DNA of 64,000 nt from Chelonoidis abingdonii (taxonomy: Eukaryota; Chordata; Testudines; Testudinidae), in assembly GCF_003597395.2 (NCBI RefSeq), contig NC_133773.1:62147380-62211379 (forward strand), given 5' to 3'. The position numbers and the translations under genes were made by a program. A model generated the notes under the pieces. That model saw nothing but the letters and a program-made list of their open reading frames with translations. It searched no databases and was not told the DNA's origin. Below are positions 1 through 11,580 of the stretch, piece after piece; position 1 is the first letter of the stretch; every line of letters begins with the position of its first letter.

Positions 1-161
1 GGGGTATATATCCGGCACCATAGCGGCGCCACTCCAGGGGGCGCCCTGCCGACCCATCGGGTGTTGCTAGGGTAAAAATCTTCCGACGAACGTGCACGCG
101 GCGCGCGCACACCTAACTGGAATGGATATGAGCAACACATCTCAAAGAACAACAGTTATAA
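1..161 (+). repeat. unclassified GC-rich interspersed repeat ending at a donor-like site
   Basis: This is a CpG-rich stretch unlike the AT-rich DNA that follows. It ends in AACAGTTATAAAG directly followed by GTGAGT (162-167), a strong splice-donor-like sequence. The short frame before it does not resemble any part of MND1, so I do not read it as an MND1 exon. From memory the stretch around GAGCAACACATCTC is an abundant repeat in turtle DNA, but I cannot name the family. The left end lies outside the window. Confidence 0.35.
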
Positions 162-2134
162 AGGTGAGTAACTGTCTTTTTTTATATAAAATCATTGAAA
201 ATCTTAATAGAATGGCTCAATATTGGAAGAGAGGATGAGGGAGGGGAAAAATATCAGACTTACTGATGCATAGCTGATTTGGATTTGTGGTAACTACCAG
301 GTGGGTGTTTCACAGGGTGGGAAATTTTGTGATTGCTTGAGAGCTGCTCTTTATAAACCTGGATCAGACTGAAAACAAAACAAACCAACACTCAAACTAA
401 ACTACATAGGTACGTGCTGAAATGCCCACAGGCTGCTGAATGGCCAAATGAACCCAGCTATCTGTGAATTTAGGTGGTTGTTTAAAATTTGGATCTTGAT
501 TTTAATCTGGCTAAATTTAACAAAGATCCTTTCTATGTTGAAACTGTTGAAAGAACACTGTCAAACGAAACTTAAAACATGCCATTTCATAGCCATGTTA
601 GGTGGAAATGTCTTTCATACAGTATCCTAACTAAACAGCATTGGGGCAGGTAAATCTAGATTCTTACTGATCAGTAGTATATTTGAAGTAGATGATGTTC
701 TTTGGAGGGACAGTATAGATCTGAAATATTTGAATTAGCTTTGGATTTGGAGATTGCTGCTGCCCTAAAATGATATGAAACAGAGGTAAGGTTTTTGTTA
801 TGGAAACAATAATTCCATTAAAAAAACTGCCAAGAGAACATTAGTATTGCACAATCAAGTATCTAGGTATCAGAAAATGTGAAAGTTAAGGATTTAGTGT
901 GTTATGATACAATCTTCAATTACATGACTGCATACTTTGTTCTCAAATAACATCATACATTTTTCTACACCTTACAATACATGTATATAATTTTGTAATA
1001 GATTTTTGTTACTCTCACTAAGTGGTCTACTGTATGGTACCGTTAGTGACGTTATAATTTTATGTCGTCTCTTCTTTAAAATGGACTATATTTTTAATTT
1101 TATTATTATTCATTCAGTACTCTGAGTAATCAATTACTGTAGTGAGAAAGAGACTCTCTCAGAGAAATGCTATATCCACACACGTTAAAGCAGTGGTTCT
1201 CAAACTTTTGTACTAGTGACCCCTTTCACATAGCAAGCCTCTCTATGGAACCCCCCTCCCTTATCAATTAAACACTTAAAATATATTTAACACCATTATA
1301 AATGCTGGAGGTAAAGTGGGGTTTGGGGTGGAGGCTGACAGCCCACGACCCCCCATATAATAACCTCATGACCCCCTGAGGAGTCCCAACCCCCAGTTTG
1401 AGAATCCCTGCATTAAAGTGTTTAGAATGGAAGAGTGTGGTTCTTCTAACATTATGTGTTTTTATTTTAACTTTAAGCTAGAATTATCTTTCTCATTTAC
1501 ACTAGTCTCAACTATCATAATAAAGTTCTAGTTCAAATCACAGAGTGTTGCATTTACTTCACTACATTTATATTTCTGCCTCACAAGTTAATCTAAATTG
1601 GAAACTGACTGTTCCACTGTTGGTATACATGTGCTGGCATATTTTTGGTTGCTAAATAGTTATCAAGATTACATATAATAGTATGTTTACAGTACAGTAA
1701 GGGCTCAGTGGAAGCAGTCAGGTACACTGAAGAAACAATTGCTAGTTATTGATTATGAATATCATAATGTGTATAGGTAGTGTGGTGAGGATCTGAGATG
1801 TGGTCCCAATCCTTATTTACCCATGTGTATAACTAGGAACAAAGAACAGTTTGATTACGTAGAATAATTTTGATTTGTTTAACCGCTTTGTCTTGATCTT
1901 GCATTCATTATGCACTGAAGACCCACTTTGAAACAGGGCATTTTGAATGTGCATAAAGTGCAGGATTAGTTTGCCTACCTTAAAATAGTAGAAAATGGAG
2001 CACCCAACAGTCCATCTGATAGTTTTGGAGAGTAAAACGATATTTTCATTTTGCATAAATGTAGTAGTAGTATATAATCACTGCCTATTTAATTTTCTTT
2101 ACTGTTGATTTCTCCCAAAATGCTCTGAACCCAG
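162..2134 (+). other. MND1: MND1 intron (3' part)
   Basis: AT-rich intronic sequence that ends at the acceptor CTGAACCCAG before the first MND1 exon in the window. The open frames at 448-630 and 1817-2056 show no known motif and read as chance. The only recognisable insertion is the hAT MITE at 1191-1410. Confidence 0.75.
1191..1410. mobile_element. hAT-type MITE
   Basis: The element begins CAGTGGTTCTCAAAC and ends GTTTGAGAATCCCTG, which are inverted copies with one mismatch. It is flanked by an 8-bp target duplication with one mismatch: CGTTAAAG at 1183-1190 and CATTAAAG at 1411-1418, differing by a CpG-type transition. The inside is rich in runs of C ('GACCCCC') and has no coding capacity. 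An 8-bp duplication and CAGTGGTTCTCAA ends are typical of non-autonomous hAT elements. Confidence 0.85.
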
Positions 2135-2249
2135 GCAGAACGTGCTGCCCTAACAAAGGAACTTGCTGCTCTCCGGCAGAAAAAAGAGCACCTAACGGCA
2201 GAAATAGAGAGATACAAAGAATGTGATCCAGATGTTGTTGAAGAAATCC
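2135..2249 (+). CDS. MND1: MND1 exon, coiled-coil region
   Basis: Exon of meiotic nuclear division protein 1. MND1 pairs with HOP2 (PSMC3IP), and the heterodimer stimulates DMC1/RAD51 strand exchange during meiotic recombination in the nucleus. The exon runs from the acceptor CCCAG to the donor GTAAGT, starts in phase 0 and ends in phase 1. It encodes 38 codons plus one base with no stop. The peptide is a charged heptad-like helix ending in KECDPDVVEEI, closely matching the vertebrate MND1 segment that ends CDPQVVEEI. It corresponds to the central leucine-zipper part that contacts HOP2. Its last base C joins GT of the next exon to complete Arg. Earlier exons, which carry the winged-helix domain, lie upstream of the window. 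Confidence 0.93.
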
Positions 2250-4626
2250 GTAAGTTGTATATTGTCTAGCTTTAATGTTTAAAATTTCACAGAAGGAAAA
2301 ATGATGTTTTTCAACAGCTCATAACTCACGCACAGCGGAATGGATTTTCATGTGGGCACAAAAGGCAGACTTCCCTCTGCCAAATTTCAAGTTGCTGGTG
2401 CAAACCAAAGAGTTGTAAAAGCTCTAAAAATTCTTTTGACATTTTATTTTATATTCACAAGTTTTAAGTAACCTAAACACATTGGTACTGGCTTTACTGG
2501 TTAACTGAAGTCTTGTTTTGTGAGTGAAATGAGCAGATGTCATTGAACATACATAGGGAACAGACCAATTTGGTAAGCAGGTGTCATTTTTAGGTAATGT
2601 CATTTCTGAGTATAATTGCACATGAATGCACTAGCTTTTAATATTTGAAAATCTGGGTGAAGATTATAGATCACAAGTAATTGCAGTTTTTGTTGGCACA
2701 CTCAGCAGAGAAGTCAAGTTTGAATAAATAGAGAAATTCTTCACAGAAGTGGAGAACCTTAAACTACTGCTGTCTGATTTTTTGTACACATTCAGGGGCT
2801 AGAGAACACGTTTCACGTCCGCTCCAGTTGGTCGTGACTAATGTGACAAATACTGTGAATCTGAGAGTATAGATGCGTACATGGTATTTACACTTCAGAC
2901 AAATTCAAACAAGTCAAAGTGATTAATCCTCTCTCAGAACTTGTATCTCTGCCAAGTTTATTTTAAAATGAAGCTGTTTTAATTAGCTAAGCAAAAAACC
3001 AGTTTTAAAAGCTTGAACACATGTTTTCTTCCACACTGATATATCCAATGACTGGCTTTAGTGTATTTTGTTCCAGCTTTAGAGCAGGAAAAAAAACCAA
3101 AAACCGTTTTTCTTTTTGTTCTGAGAGACAGAAGGAGAATTTTAATCTTGTAAGGAATATCTTTACAAAAATTATAAGAGCAAGTGAAAACAAGGGTTTA
3201 TAATGGAATGGGTCATTCAGACTTTTAGGTATAGATCTTGCAATCATCTTGTCCACGAGGTTCAACGCAGGATAAGAGTTCACCTTCATGGGTCCAGTTC
3301 CAGGATCAGGTGTTTAACTAGCACCTGCAACACTCTCTGTTTCAACCCTGAATAATTGTACTTTCCCTGGTATTTAACTGTTTTTGGACAGGAAGGGGAA
3401 GGATCATTTGTTGTTTTTTTTGTTGTTGTTGTTTTAAATTACTCTTATATTTTAAGAGGAAAAAAATGTTGCAGGGGAGGGATGGAAGAGGAAGATGGGG
3501 AATGAAATTAGTATAAGTAGGTTAGTGCCTAAGCTGGTAAATCTTCATAACAATCTTGTGGAGGTGATATAATGGTTAAGTGAACACGTGATTGGTTTTG
3601 TGATGTGGGCAAGTGGCTACAGGTGACTAAATGGGGAGCATCACAATTTGCAGTCACTTCTCAGTCACAGACTAAGCAGCAGTTCACTTGGTGGTGTCTT
3701 AAAAAGATTACGTGGAAACAGCATTTACCAGAAAAAACCTAAGGAAATGAGAGATGATGTTTGAGACTACTTTGAGAGAGAGACTGGTTGCATCACTTGT
3801 ACTGTCCCACTGTTAAACAAAGGAATGGAACAACCTTGGTTACTTGGCTTTCCACTAAACAGCTCACTCAGCTCTTTGATGCAGATATTGTTGACCGTTG
3901 TTTAAAGGTGATCTGCAAAGGAAAATATAAAATATTGGTTTTGTACCCTTTTTGCTGTTTCATGTTGTATAAAGTAGACCTGGAAATGTATTTTGGATTT
4001 TTAATTTATTCTTTCTGCTTTTACATTAAAATATCAGGACTTTTCAAGTCTCCTCTTCCTATAGAAAATGTGTCAACAGTCTCATGTAAATTAAGAGCTT
4101 TGTCATGTCTTCACTATAGCTAGATGTGCTATAACTATGGCCTTGTCTAGATGAAGGAAATTTATTGTTACATACTAGGGCAAACCCATAATGTGGGTAC
4201 ACTGTGCTGTGCAGCTTACACCAGTAAAGTACCGGGACAGATTATATTGATGCAAGTCCTGTCTTGCATGTGGTGGATTGATGTAATTTCTCCCTCCCTC
4301 CTTTCTGGATCAACTTTACTTGAATGATCAAGATATTAGATTTGTAACACCCCAAAATGTAGGGATATGGAAGAACTTTGAGGCTCTATGGAAGTTTCTA
4401 AATACAGTATAGCAAAACGAAAGTCTTGATGTTCCCCTTGACTAGTGTCATGGCTTCAAAGTACATGTGGGAGGGAGCAGGTAACATCAAATACAGGTAA
4501 CTTACGAAAATATTGGTGGACAAATACATATTAGATGCAATAATTTAATACAAATATTGATGGTCTCTGAGGGCAGTAAGGAATTGCCTATGTGGGGAGA
4601 TGTTGTGCCTGAGACTTCACAACTGT

Positions 4627-4864
4627 GGGTGTGTCTACACCGTGACTGGCCTATGCCAGCTGACTCTGCCTCATGGCCTTCTGGCTAAGGGGCTGTTTAA
4701 TTGTGGTGTAGAAGTTAGGACTGGAGCCTGGGCTCTAGGGTCCTGAGAGGTGGGATGGTCTCAGAGTTTGAGCTGCAGCTTGAGCCCGAACAGCTACAGC
4801 CCGTTAGCCTGAGTTAGTTGGCGCAAGCCAGACATGGATTTTTAATTGCAGTGTAGACATATCA
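4627..4864. mobile_element. Harbinger-like MITE
   Basis: The ends are inverted: GGGTGTGTCTACAC on the left and GTGTAGACATATCA on the right. The inside carries the motif 'TTAGCCTGAGTTAG' and phrases such as 'GAGCCTGGGCTCTAG' typical of a common non-coding amniote MITE. The target duplication is not clear (TGT versus TGA), so family assignment rests on the ends. Confidence 0.6.
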
Positions 4865-5112
4865 TGAGTGAATTTTTTTGTTTTTGTTTTTGGAGTCCAT
4901 TGAACTTAAGGGAAATACTCCCACTGACTTCGATGTTCACTGATCAGACCCTAAGCTAGTATGGTCCACTTTCTCTTTGGTAGGTGGACTATTTCCTGCT
5001 TGCATTAGCTCTTGTCTGCTTAGGCAATAGAAGATGTCTAGTTTTGGCTATGAGTTATGAGACCAAGAATTAAGGAGTGGGATTTTAAGAAAAAATATCT
5101 TTAAAGCTAATT

Positions 5113-5147
5113 GTATGTGTGTGTGCGCGTGCGCATGCATGAGTGCT
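5113..5147. repeat. alternating purine-pyrimidine tract (GT/GC/AT)n
   Basis: A run of alternating purine and pyrimidine made of GT, GC and AT steps (TGTGTGTGCGCGTGCGCATG inside it). Such tracts can adopt Z-DNA under supercoiling. It is short and imperfect, and I see nothing else near it that suggests a function. Confidence 0.6.
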
Positions 5148-6126
5148 CATGCACAATGTGGTATGTGTGAGTACATGACACTGTACATTGTGTGTACAGG
5201 TTGCAGAAATTTTTTGTTACCAGTCCTGACAAAACAAAGACACATTACATATGTACTGACGAGACTTGACAGTCTAACCTTTTCAGAAAGGACATAGGGA
5301 GCCTGTACTGATGGACTTTTTTTTTTTTTTTAATTAGGCTGACAAAGATCCTAGACACTTTAAAAAATACACTCCTAGAGAAGGGGATTAGCTTCCTAAT
5401 AATTTAGTATGTGCTAGTGTGTCTCACTATATAGACAGAGGTGGAACTATTGTATGCATTTGCACAGGGGTTATTTTCAGGCATAAGTTCTTCATTTTTT
5501 GAGAAAGCAATGCTAATATAATTCATATGCATGGTGGTTTCATCTGCAGATGGCTTGCACTATGTCATGCTCCATGTCTTTCAAAACCATTCTAACATAC
5601 AGTGGATCTTAAGCTAGGAGTTGTGACTCCCAGGTGAATTTCCTAGTAATTGCAAAATTTTCTACAGTATCTAGACTCAAACATTTCTAGCCCTTGTTGT
5701 GAAGATAGCATTCTCAATGTAAGTAGCTACAGTAAATAAGATATTTAATGCATAATTTAAATGACAAATCAAATGTGTACATTGAATCCAGTTTATGGTG
5801 TAGTGAACTTTAAAAGTATTACAGCATATTTGATATTTTGACTGAAACAGTGCAAAGAATTCTGGTAAAGCAGAGCATTGGGTCATGGGTCATGTTCTTC
5901 ACTCTGAATATGATGGAAGCTTCTTGTGAGCATCCATTTCTTCCTCAGTGCTATCAAACAATTAGATTTTTCTTCCTTCAGTGTTTGATAAGAGTCTGCT
6001 GGTAGAGTTTTGTGGACCCTGTCTTGCGTAGGCATTCACATATGAGCTGTTGCCCTGCTTTCTGTTTCATGATCACTGCCTCTTCCATTAACGTTTTTGA
6101 TCTCCCTCTTATTGCTATGAATAGTC

Positions 6127-6929
6127 CGTCATAAACAGATGGTTAAGGGTTAATGTCTCTTTTACCTGTAAAGGGTTAAGAAGCTCAGTAAACCTGGCTG
6201 ACACCTGACCAGAGGAACAATAGGGAGACAAGATACTTTCAAATCTTAGTGGAGGGAAGTCGCTTTTTTTGTGCGTTGTCTTGTTCGTGTTCGCTCTTTG
6301 GGGGGCTAAAACGGACCGATGACACTCAGTGATCCCTAATCTTTACTGAATCAGTCTTTCGAATGTTTCAAAATTGTAAGTTAGCCAGGCAAGGCGATTA
6401 GTTTATGTTGTTTTTCTAACTTGTAAAGTGTCTTTGCTGAAGGATTTTACTCTGTTTGCTGTACTTTAAACCGCGGGCGGTGGGCAGTCCCTTAGTCTAT
6501 AAAATCTGGTCCCTGTAAAGCATTTCCATCCTATTTTAGAGAGAATTTTTACCTTTTCTTCTTTAATTAAAAGCTTCTTTTTAAAACCTGATTTCCTTTT
6601 AGAATCCAAGGCTTGAGTCTAAACTCACCAGCATTGGTGAGGAAAGAAGGGAAGGTAATCCCTGTTGTTAAATCCGGAGTTGAATCTGTGTAGCTTCCAA
6701 GGCAACCCAGGGAGGGAAGTCTGGGTGGGAAAGAGGGCGCATGTTATTTCTCTTGTTAAGACCCAAGGTTTGGTTGGGTTCCCCAGGAAGTTTTGGGGAA
6801 CAGAAGTGCCAGACACAGACTTCTGGCTGGGGCAGCGTACCAAATTAAGACTATAGTAATTAAGCTTAAAATGATCGCAGGTCCCCACTTTTTGGCGCTA
6901 AGTTCAAAGTGGGAAAAAAAAACTTGACA
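6127..6929 (+). mobile_element. solo LTR with 5-bp target duplication
   Basis: The stretch begins CGTCATAAACAG (a T-to-C change of the expected TGTCA) and ends TTGACA, so the ends form the inverted pair TGTCA/TGACA usual for LTRs. It is flanked by a perfect 5-bp duplication TAGTC (6122-6126 and 6930-6934). An AATTAAA at about 6563 may be its polyadenylation signal. No coding frame, primer site or second copy is nearby, so it is best read as a solo LTR left by recombination. The retroelement family is not determined; orientation follows the AATTAAA. Confidence 0.7.
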
Positions 6930-7150
6930 TAGTCCCTGATGGCAATGCAGACTTGTCCAAGACCACTGTCAGTGTTATCTGTGGATGGTCAGCAGTAATG
7001 CTAGGCATCAAGCTGGTCTACATAAATTAGGTCGAATTAGCAGCGTAAATTGATTAACCTGCACCCGTCCACACACAAGCCATTTACTTCGACATAAAGG
7101 GCTCTTAAATCGATTTCTGTACTCTCCCCCAGAGGAGTAGCACTGAATCT

Positions 7151-9084
7151 TCATAGACTCGATGACTCATAGGTCAGGAGCCAATGTGATCATCTAGTCT
7201 GACTCCTGCCAAGGAGCCACAAACCTACCCATACACATTTTATAAAACCCCTACCCATGACTGAGTTATGAAATCTCAAAATTGTGATTGAAGACCTCAA
7301 GCTGCAGAGAATCCACAGCAGCGACCCTGCCCACGCGTGAGAGGAAGGCGAAAACTCCAGCCTCTGCACAATCGCCTGGAGGAGAAAATTCCTTCCCGAC
7401 CCCAAATAGGCATCAGCTACCCTAGAGCATGTGGGCAAGACTCACAGCCAGCACCCAAGAAAGATCTCTGCAGTAACTCAGTTCCCATCCCATCCAACAT
7501 CCCCTCACAGACCATTGAGCTGTCTTATCTGCCGATATCCAGATCAATGCCCATATTAAACTATCCCATCATAACATCTCCTCCATATACTTATCAAGCT
7601 TAGTCTTAAAGCCAGATAAGTCTTTTGCCCACTACTTCCTCGGAAGGCGTTCCAGAACTTCACTCCCCTAATGGTTAAAACCTCGTCTAATTTCAAGTCT
7701 AAACTTCCTAATACAGTTGTACCCATTCGTCCTCTGTGCCTACATAGTATAAACTTAATAATTCTCTTCCCTCCCTAACGTTAATCCCCTGAATATTTAT
7801 ATAGAGCAGCATATCCCCCGGAGCTTCTTTGCCAGCTAAACAAGCCAAGGTCTTTGAGTCTCCTTCATAAGGCAGATTTTCATTCCTCGGATCATCCTAG
7901 TAGCCCGTCTCTGAACCTGTTCCAGTTTGAATTCATCCTTCTTAAAATGGACACAGAACTGCACACAATTTTCCAGGTGGTTCACCAGCGCCGTATATAC
8001 AGCACTAACACCTCCTCTCCTTGCTGGAAATACTCCCTGATGCATCCTAAAACCGCATTTGCTTTTTAACACATATCACATTGCGGCTCATAGTCATCCT
8101 GCTATCAACAATACCCAAGTCCTTCTCTCTCCGTCGCTTCCAACTGATGCGTCCCCAACGTATATCTAAATTCTTATTATTAATCCCTAAGTGCATGACC
8201 TTGCACTTTTCATATTATATTTCATCCTTACTATTACTCCAGTTTACAAGGTGGTCCAGACTTCCTGAATAGTATCCGGTCCTTCTCCGTGTTAGCAGTC
8301 CCCAGCTTTGTGTCATCCGCAAACTTTATACACATTCCCGCTCTTTGCGCCAAGGTCAGTAATAAAAAGGTTAAATAAATCGGTCCAAAACCGATCCTTG
8401 AGGGACTCCGCTAGTAACCTCCTTCCAGCCTGACAGTTCACCCTTCAGTCGACCCGCTGGAGTCTCCTTTAACCAGTTCCTTATCCACCTTACAACTTCA
8501 TATTCATCCCCATCTTTTCCCAATTTAACTAACAGTTCCCATGCGAACCGTGTCAAACGCCCTACTGAAATCGAGGTAATTAGTCTACCGCATTTCCTTT
8601 TCCTAAGTAATCCGTCACCTTCTCAAAGAAGGAGATCAGGTTGGTTTGGCACGATCTACCTTTAGTAAATCCATGTTGCATTTGTCCCATTACCATTGAC
8701 CTCAATGTCCTTACTACTTTCTCCCTTAAAATTTTCCAAGACCTTACACACTACAGACGTTCAAGCTAAACGGCTTAATTACCGATCACTTTATCCCTTT
8801 CTTAAAATAGGAACTACTTTAGCAATTCTCCAGTCGTACGGTACAACCCCCGAGGTTTACCGATTGCTTAAAAATTCTCGCTAACGGCTCGCAATTTCAC
8901 GCGCCAGTTCCTTTAAATCCTCGGATGGAGATTGTCCGGTCCCTCCTTTTCCCAGTAAGCTGTTCAAGTTTGGCCTCTACCTCAGATGCGGTAATATCCA
9001 CCTCCATATCCACATTCCCATTTATCATCCCTCCATCATCCCTAAACTCCTCACTAGTCTTATTAAAGACCGAGGCAAAGAATT
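7151..9084 (-). mobile_element. 5'-truncated CR1 LINE nested in the Harbinger element
   Basis: Minus-strand non-LTR retrotransposon of the CR1 clade. Its 3' end is near 7151, where the minus strand reads like the usual CR1 tail (GACTAGATGATC and ATGAG...TCTATGA). The coding remains lie at about 7836-9084. It sits between the two halves of the Harbinger left arm, so it inserted after that element. Its 5' part is missing, as is common after incomplete reverse transcription. Confidence 0.85.
7836..9084 (-). pseudogene. CR1 ORF2 reverse transcriptase fragment
   Basis: Remains of the CR1 ORF2 polyprotein, which normally carries an AP endonuclease and a reverse transcriptase. On the minus strand, 8371-8556 encodes a segment with VTSGVPQGSVLD, the conserved box of non-LTR reverse transcriptases just before the catalytic FxDD region. 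Further 3', 7836-8072 encodes KKDEFKLEQVQRRATRMIRG, the standard CR1 C-terminal motif. Several stops and frame changes separate these blocks, and the endonuclease part is absent. It cannot make a full protein. Confidence 0.85.
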
Positions 9085-9323
9085 AAATCGACATTGCCAA
9101 GTTGAAAGGGGGGTAGTGTGGACGCAATTCAATGGTATTGGCCTCTGGGAGCTATCCCACAGTGCGCCATTGTGACCGCTCTGGACAGCAATCTGAACTC
9201 AGATGCACTGGCCAGGTAGACAGGAAAAGCCCCGCAAACCTTTTGAATTTCATTTCCTATTTGCCCAGCCTGGAGAGCTGATCAGCACAGGTGACCATGC
9301 AGAGCTCATCAGCACAGGTAACC

Positions 9324-11322
9324 ATGCAGTCCGAGAATCGAAAAAGAGCTCCAGCATGGACCATATGGAAGGTATTGGATCTGATCGCTGTATGGAGAGG
9401 CAATTCTGTGCTAGCAGAACTATGTTCCAAAAGATGAAATGCCAAAACATTTGAAAAAAATCTCTAAGGGCATGATGGAGAGAGGCCACAATAGGGACTC
9501 AATACAGTGTTGCATGAAAGTTAAGGAGCTCAGATAAGACTACTAGAAATCCAAAGAAGCAAACGGACGCTCCGGGGCAGAGCCACAGACATGCTGTTTC
9601 TACGCTGAGCTGCATGCAATTCTAGGAGGGGCCGCCACCACTACTCCACCCTTGACCATGGATTCCGAGGAGGGGGTATTCTCAGCCATGCCTGAGGATT
9701 TTGCGGACGGGGAAGATAAGGAGGAGGAGGAGAAGGAGCTTGAGGAGAGTACACAGCACACCATTCTCCCCAACAGTCAGGATCTTTTTCTTACCCTGAC
9801 TGAAATACCCTCCCAAGCTGGTATCCCGGACCATGAAGCCGGAGAAGGGAGCTCTGGTGAGTGTACCTTTGTAAATATAAAACATGGTTTAAAAGCAAAT
9901 GTTTTTTAATGATTAATTTGCCCTGAGGACTTGGGATGCGTTCGCGGCCAGTACAGCTACTGGAAAAGTCTGTTAACGTGTCTGGGGATGGAGCAGAAAT
10001 CCTCCAAGGACATCTCCATGAAGCTCTCCTGGAGGTACTCCAAAAGCCTTTGCAGAAGGTTTCTGGGCAGGTCAGCCTTATTCCGTCCTCCATGGTAGGA
10101 CACTTTACCACGCCATGCTAGTAGCAAGTAATCTGGTATCATTACATGACAAAGTTTGGCAGCGATGGTTCCGGTGTTTGCTGGCATTCAAGCAACATCC
10201 GTTCTTCATCTCGCTGTGTTATCCTCAGGAGAGTGATGTCGTTTATGGTAACCTGGTTGAAATACGGGAATTTAATTAAGGGGACATTCAGAGGTGGCTG
10301 TTCCTATTGGGCTGTTTGCCTGTGGCTGAAAAGAAATCCTCCCAGCAGTTAGTCAAGCGGTCGGGGGTGGGGCGGGCATTGGCGCTGAGCTGTTCGCGTT
10401 TGGCTAGCAGGGATCTTCCCTGATACCAGCCACGTGGGGAGGGGTAAAGCGATCATACCAGAGAATTGGATGGGTGGGGGGTTTTGTTTGGTTTCTGCTG
10501 CTGCACATTAACATGAAAACCGCAGCACTCAACGGGCTTTGTTTGGTATGGGAAAGGAGGGCGCTGCTTTTATGAAGGTTGCAGAAGCCGAAAGACTATG
10601 GCTTACCATGGCCGCATGCAAGCTGAATTCTATTGCCTGGCTCTGCATCTGTGATCTCTAACACCAAAGCCATAGGCACTCAGTATTAAGACATAAAATG
10701 CGACCTTGTATCGACATCACATGTGCCAAGTAATGTGAATAGTGTTGTTCACCGTGAAAGAGTATACCCATTGTTCTGTAAAATGTATCTTCTCTCCCTT
10801 TTTTCCCTTCCGCAGCTGCAAATTTTTCAAGCCTCTTTTCTCCATCCTGAAGGCTATCTCAGATAAGGTGGCAAAAAAAAATGCACATGTGATGAAATGG
10901 TCTCTGAGATCATGCAGTTGACCCGCAATGAAAGAGCTCATCTGAATGAGTGGAAGGACACAATATCACAGTACAGGAAAGTGGCCAATGAACATGAGGA
11001 CAGGAGGGAGGAACGTGAGGACAGGAGGGATGATCAAGATGATAGATGGTGGCAGAAAGATCAGAGGAGGCAGGATGCAATGCTGGGGCTACTGTGGGAT
11101 CAAATGGACATGCTCCGGCATCTGGTGGAGCTTCAGGAATGGCAGCAGAATTACAGAGTGCTGCTGCAGCCCCTGTTTAACCGCCCTCCCCTCTGTCCAA
11201 GTTCCATAGCCTGCTCACCCAGATGCCCAACAACGCAGGGTGGGGGGAGGCTCTGTGCACCCTGCCACTCCACCCCAGTGGACAGCCCAAGCAACAGAAG
11301 GCTGGCATTCAACAAGTTTTGA
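9324..11322 (+). pseudogene. Harbinger Myb/SANT-like DNA-binding protein (two exons, broken)
   Basis: The accessory protein of PIF/Harbinger elements, which binds the element's DNA and helps bring in the transposase. The start is taken at ATG 9324, giving RKRAPAWTIWKVLDLIAVW, a tryptophan-rich Myb/SANT-type helix. Exon 1 then shows NAKTFEKISKGMMERGHNRD and an acidic run (EDKEEEEKELEE) and ends at a GTGAGT donor after 9856. Exon 2 begins after TTCCGCAG (10816) and ends at TGA 11320-11322, with an arginine/aspartate-rich helix ending in the basic SPSNRRLAFNKF. It is broken by TGA at 9435 (a likely CGA-to-TGA change), further stops near 9535-9545 and frame changes. ATTAAA at 11399 and 11408 could be its polyadenylation signals. 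Confidence 0.75.
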
Positions 11323-11398
11323 AGTGGCTTTTTCCTTCCGTCCTCCCCTCGTCCCGCACCCCACCGGACTACCTTGTCAGTTCTCTCCCTATTTTTTC

Positions 11399-11447
11399 AT
11401 TAAATTAATTAAAAGAATACATGTTTTTAAACAATAGTGACTTTATT
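11399..11447. terminator. back-to-back polyadenylation signals of the two Harbinger genes
   Basis: On + there are ATTAAA hexamers at 11399-11404 and 11408-11413, after the Myb/SANT-like gene. On - there is AATAAA at 11442-11447, after the transposase gene. The two tail-to-tail genes therefore end within about 50 bp of each other, which fits a compact bidirectional transposon. Confidence 0.55.
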
Positions 11448-11580
11448 TCCTTTGCAAGCAAGCTGTGATCGGAAGGGGGAGGGTGGGTGGCTTACAGGAA
11501 TGAGTCAACCAGGGGGCGGGTTTTCATCAAGGGAAAACAAAGAGAACTGTCACACCGTAGCTGGCAGTCATGAACTGGTT

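Noticed and set aside
121..161. Short frame before GTGAGT as an upstream MND1 exon
   Set aside because: The peptide MDMSNTSQRTTVIK does not fit MND1, and the block looks like a repeat.
3788..4123. 111-residue open frame in the large MND1 intron
   Set aside because: No motif, AT-rich composition and hydrophobic low-complexity tail; consistent with chance.
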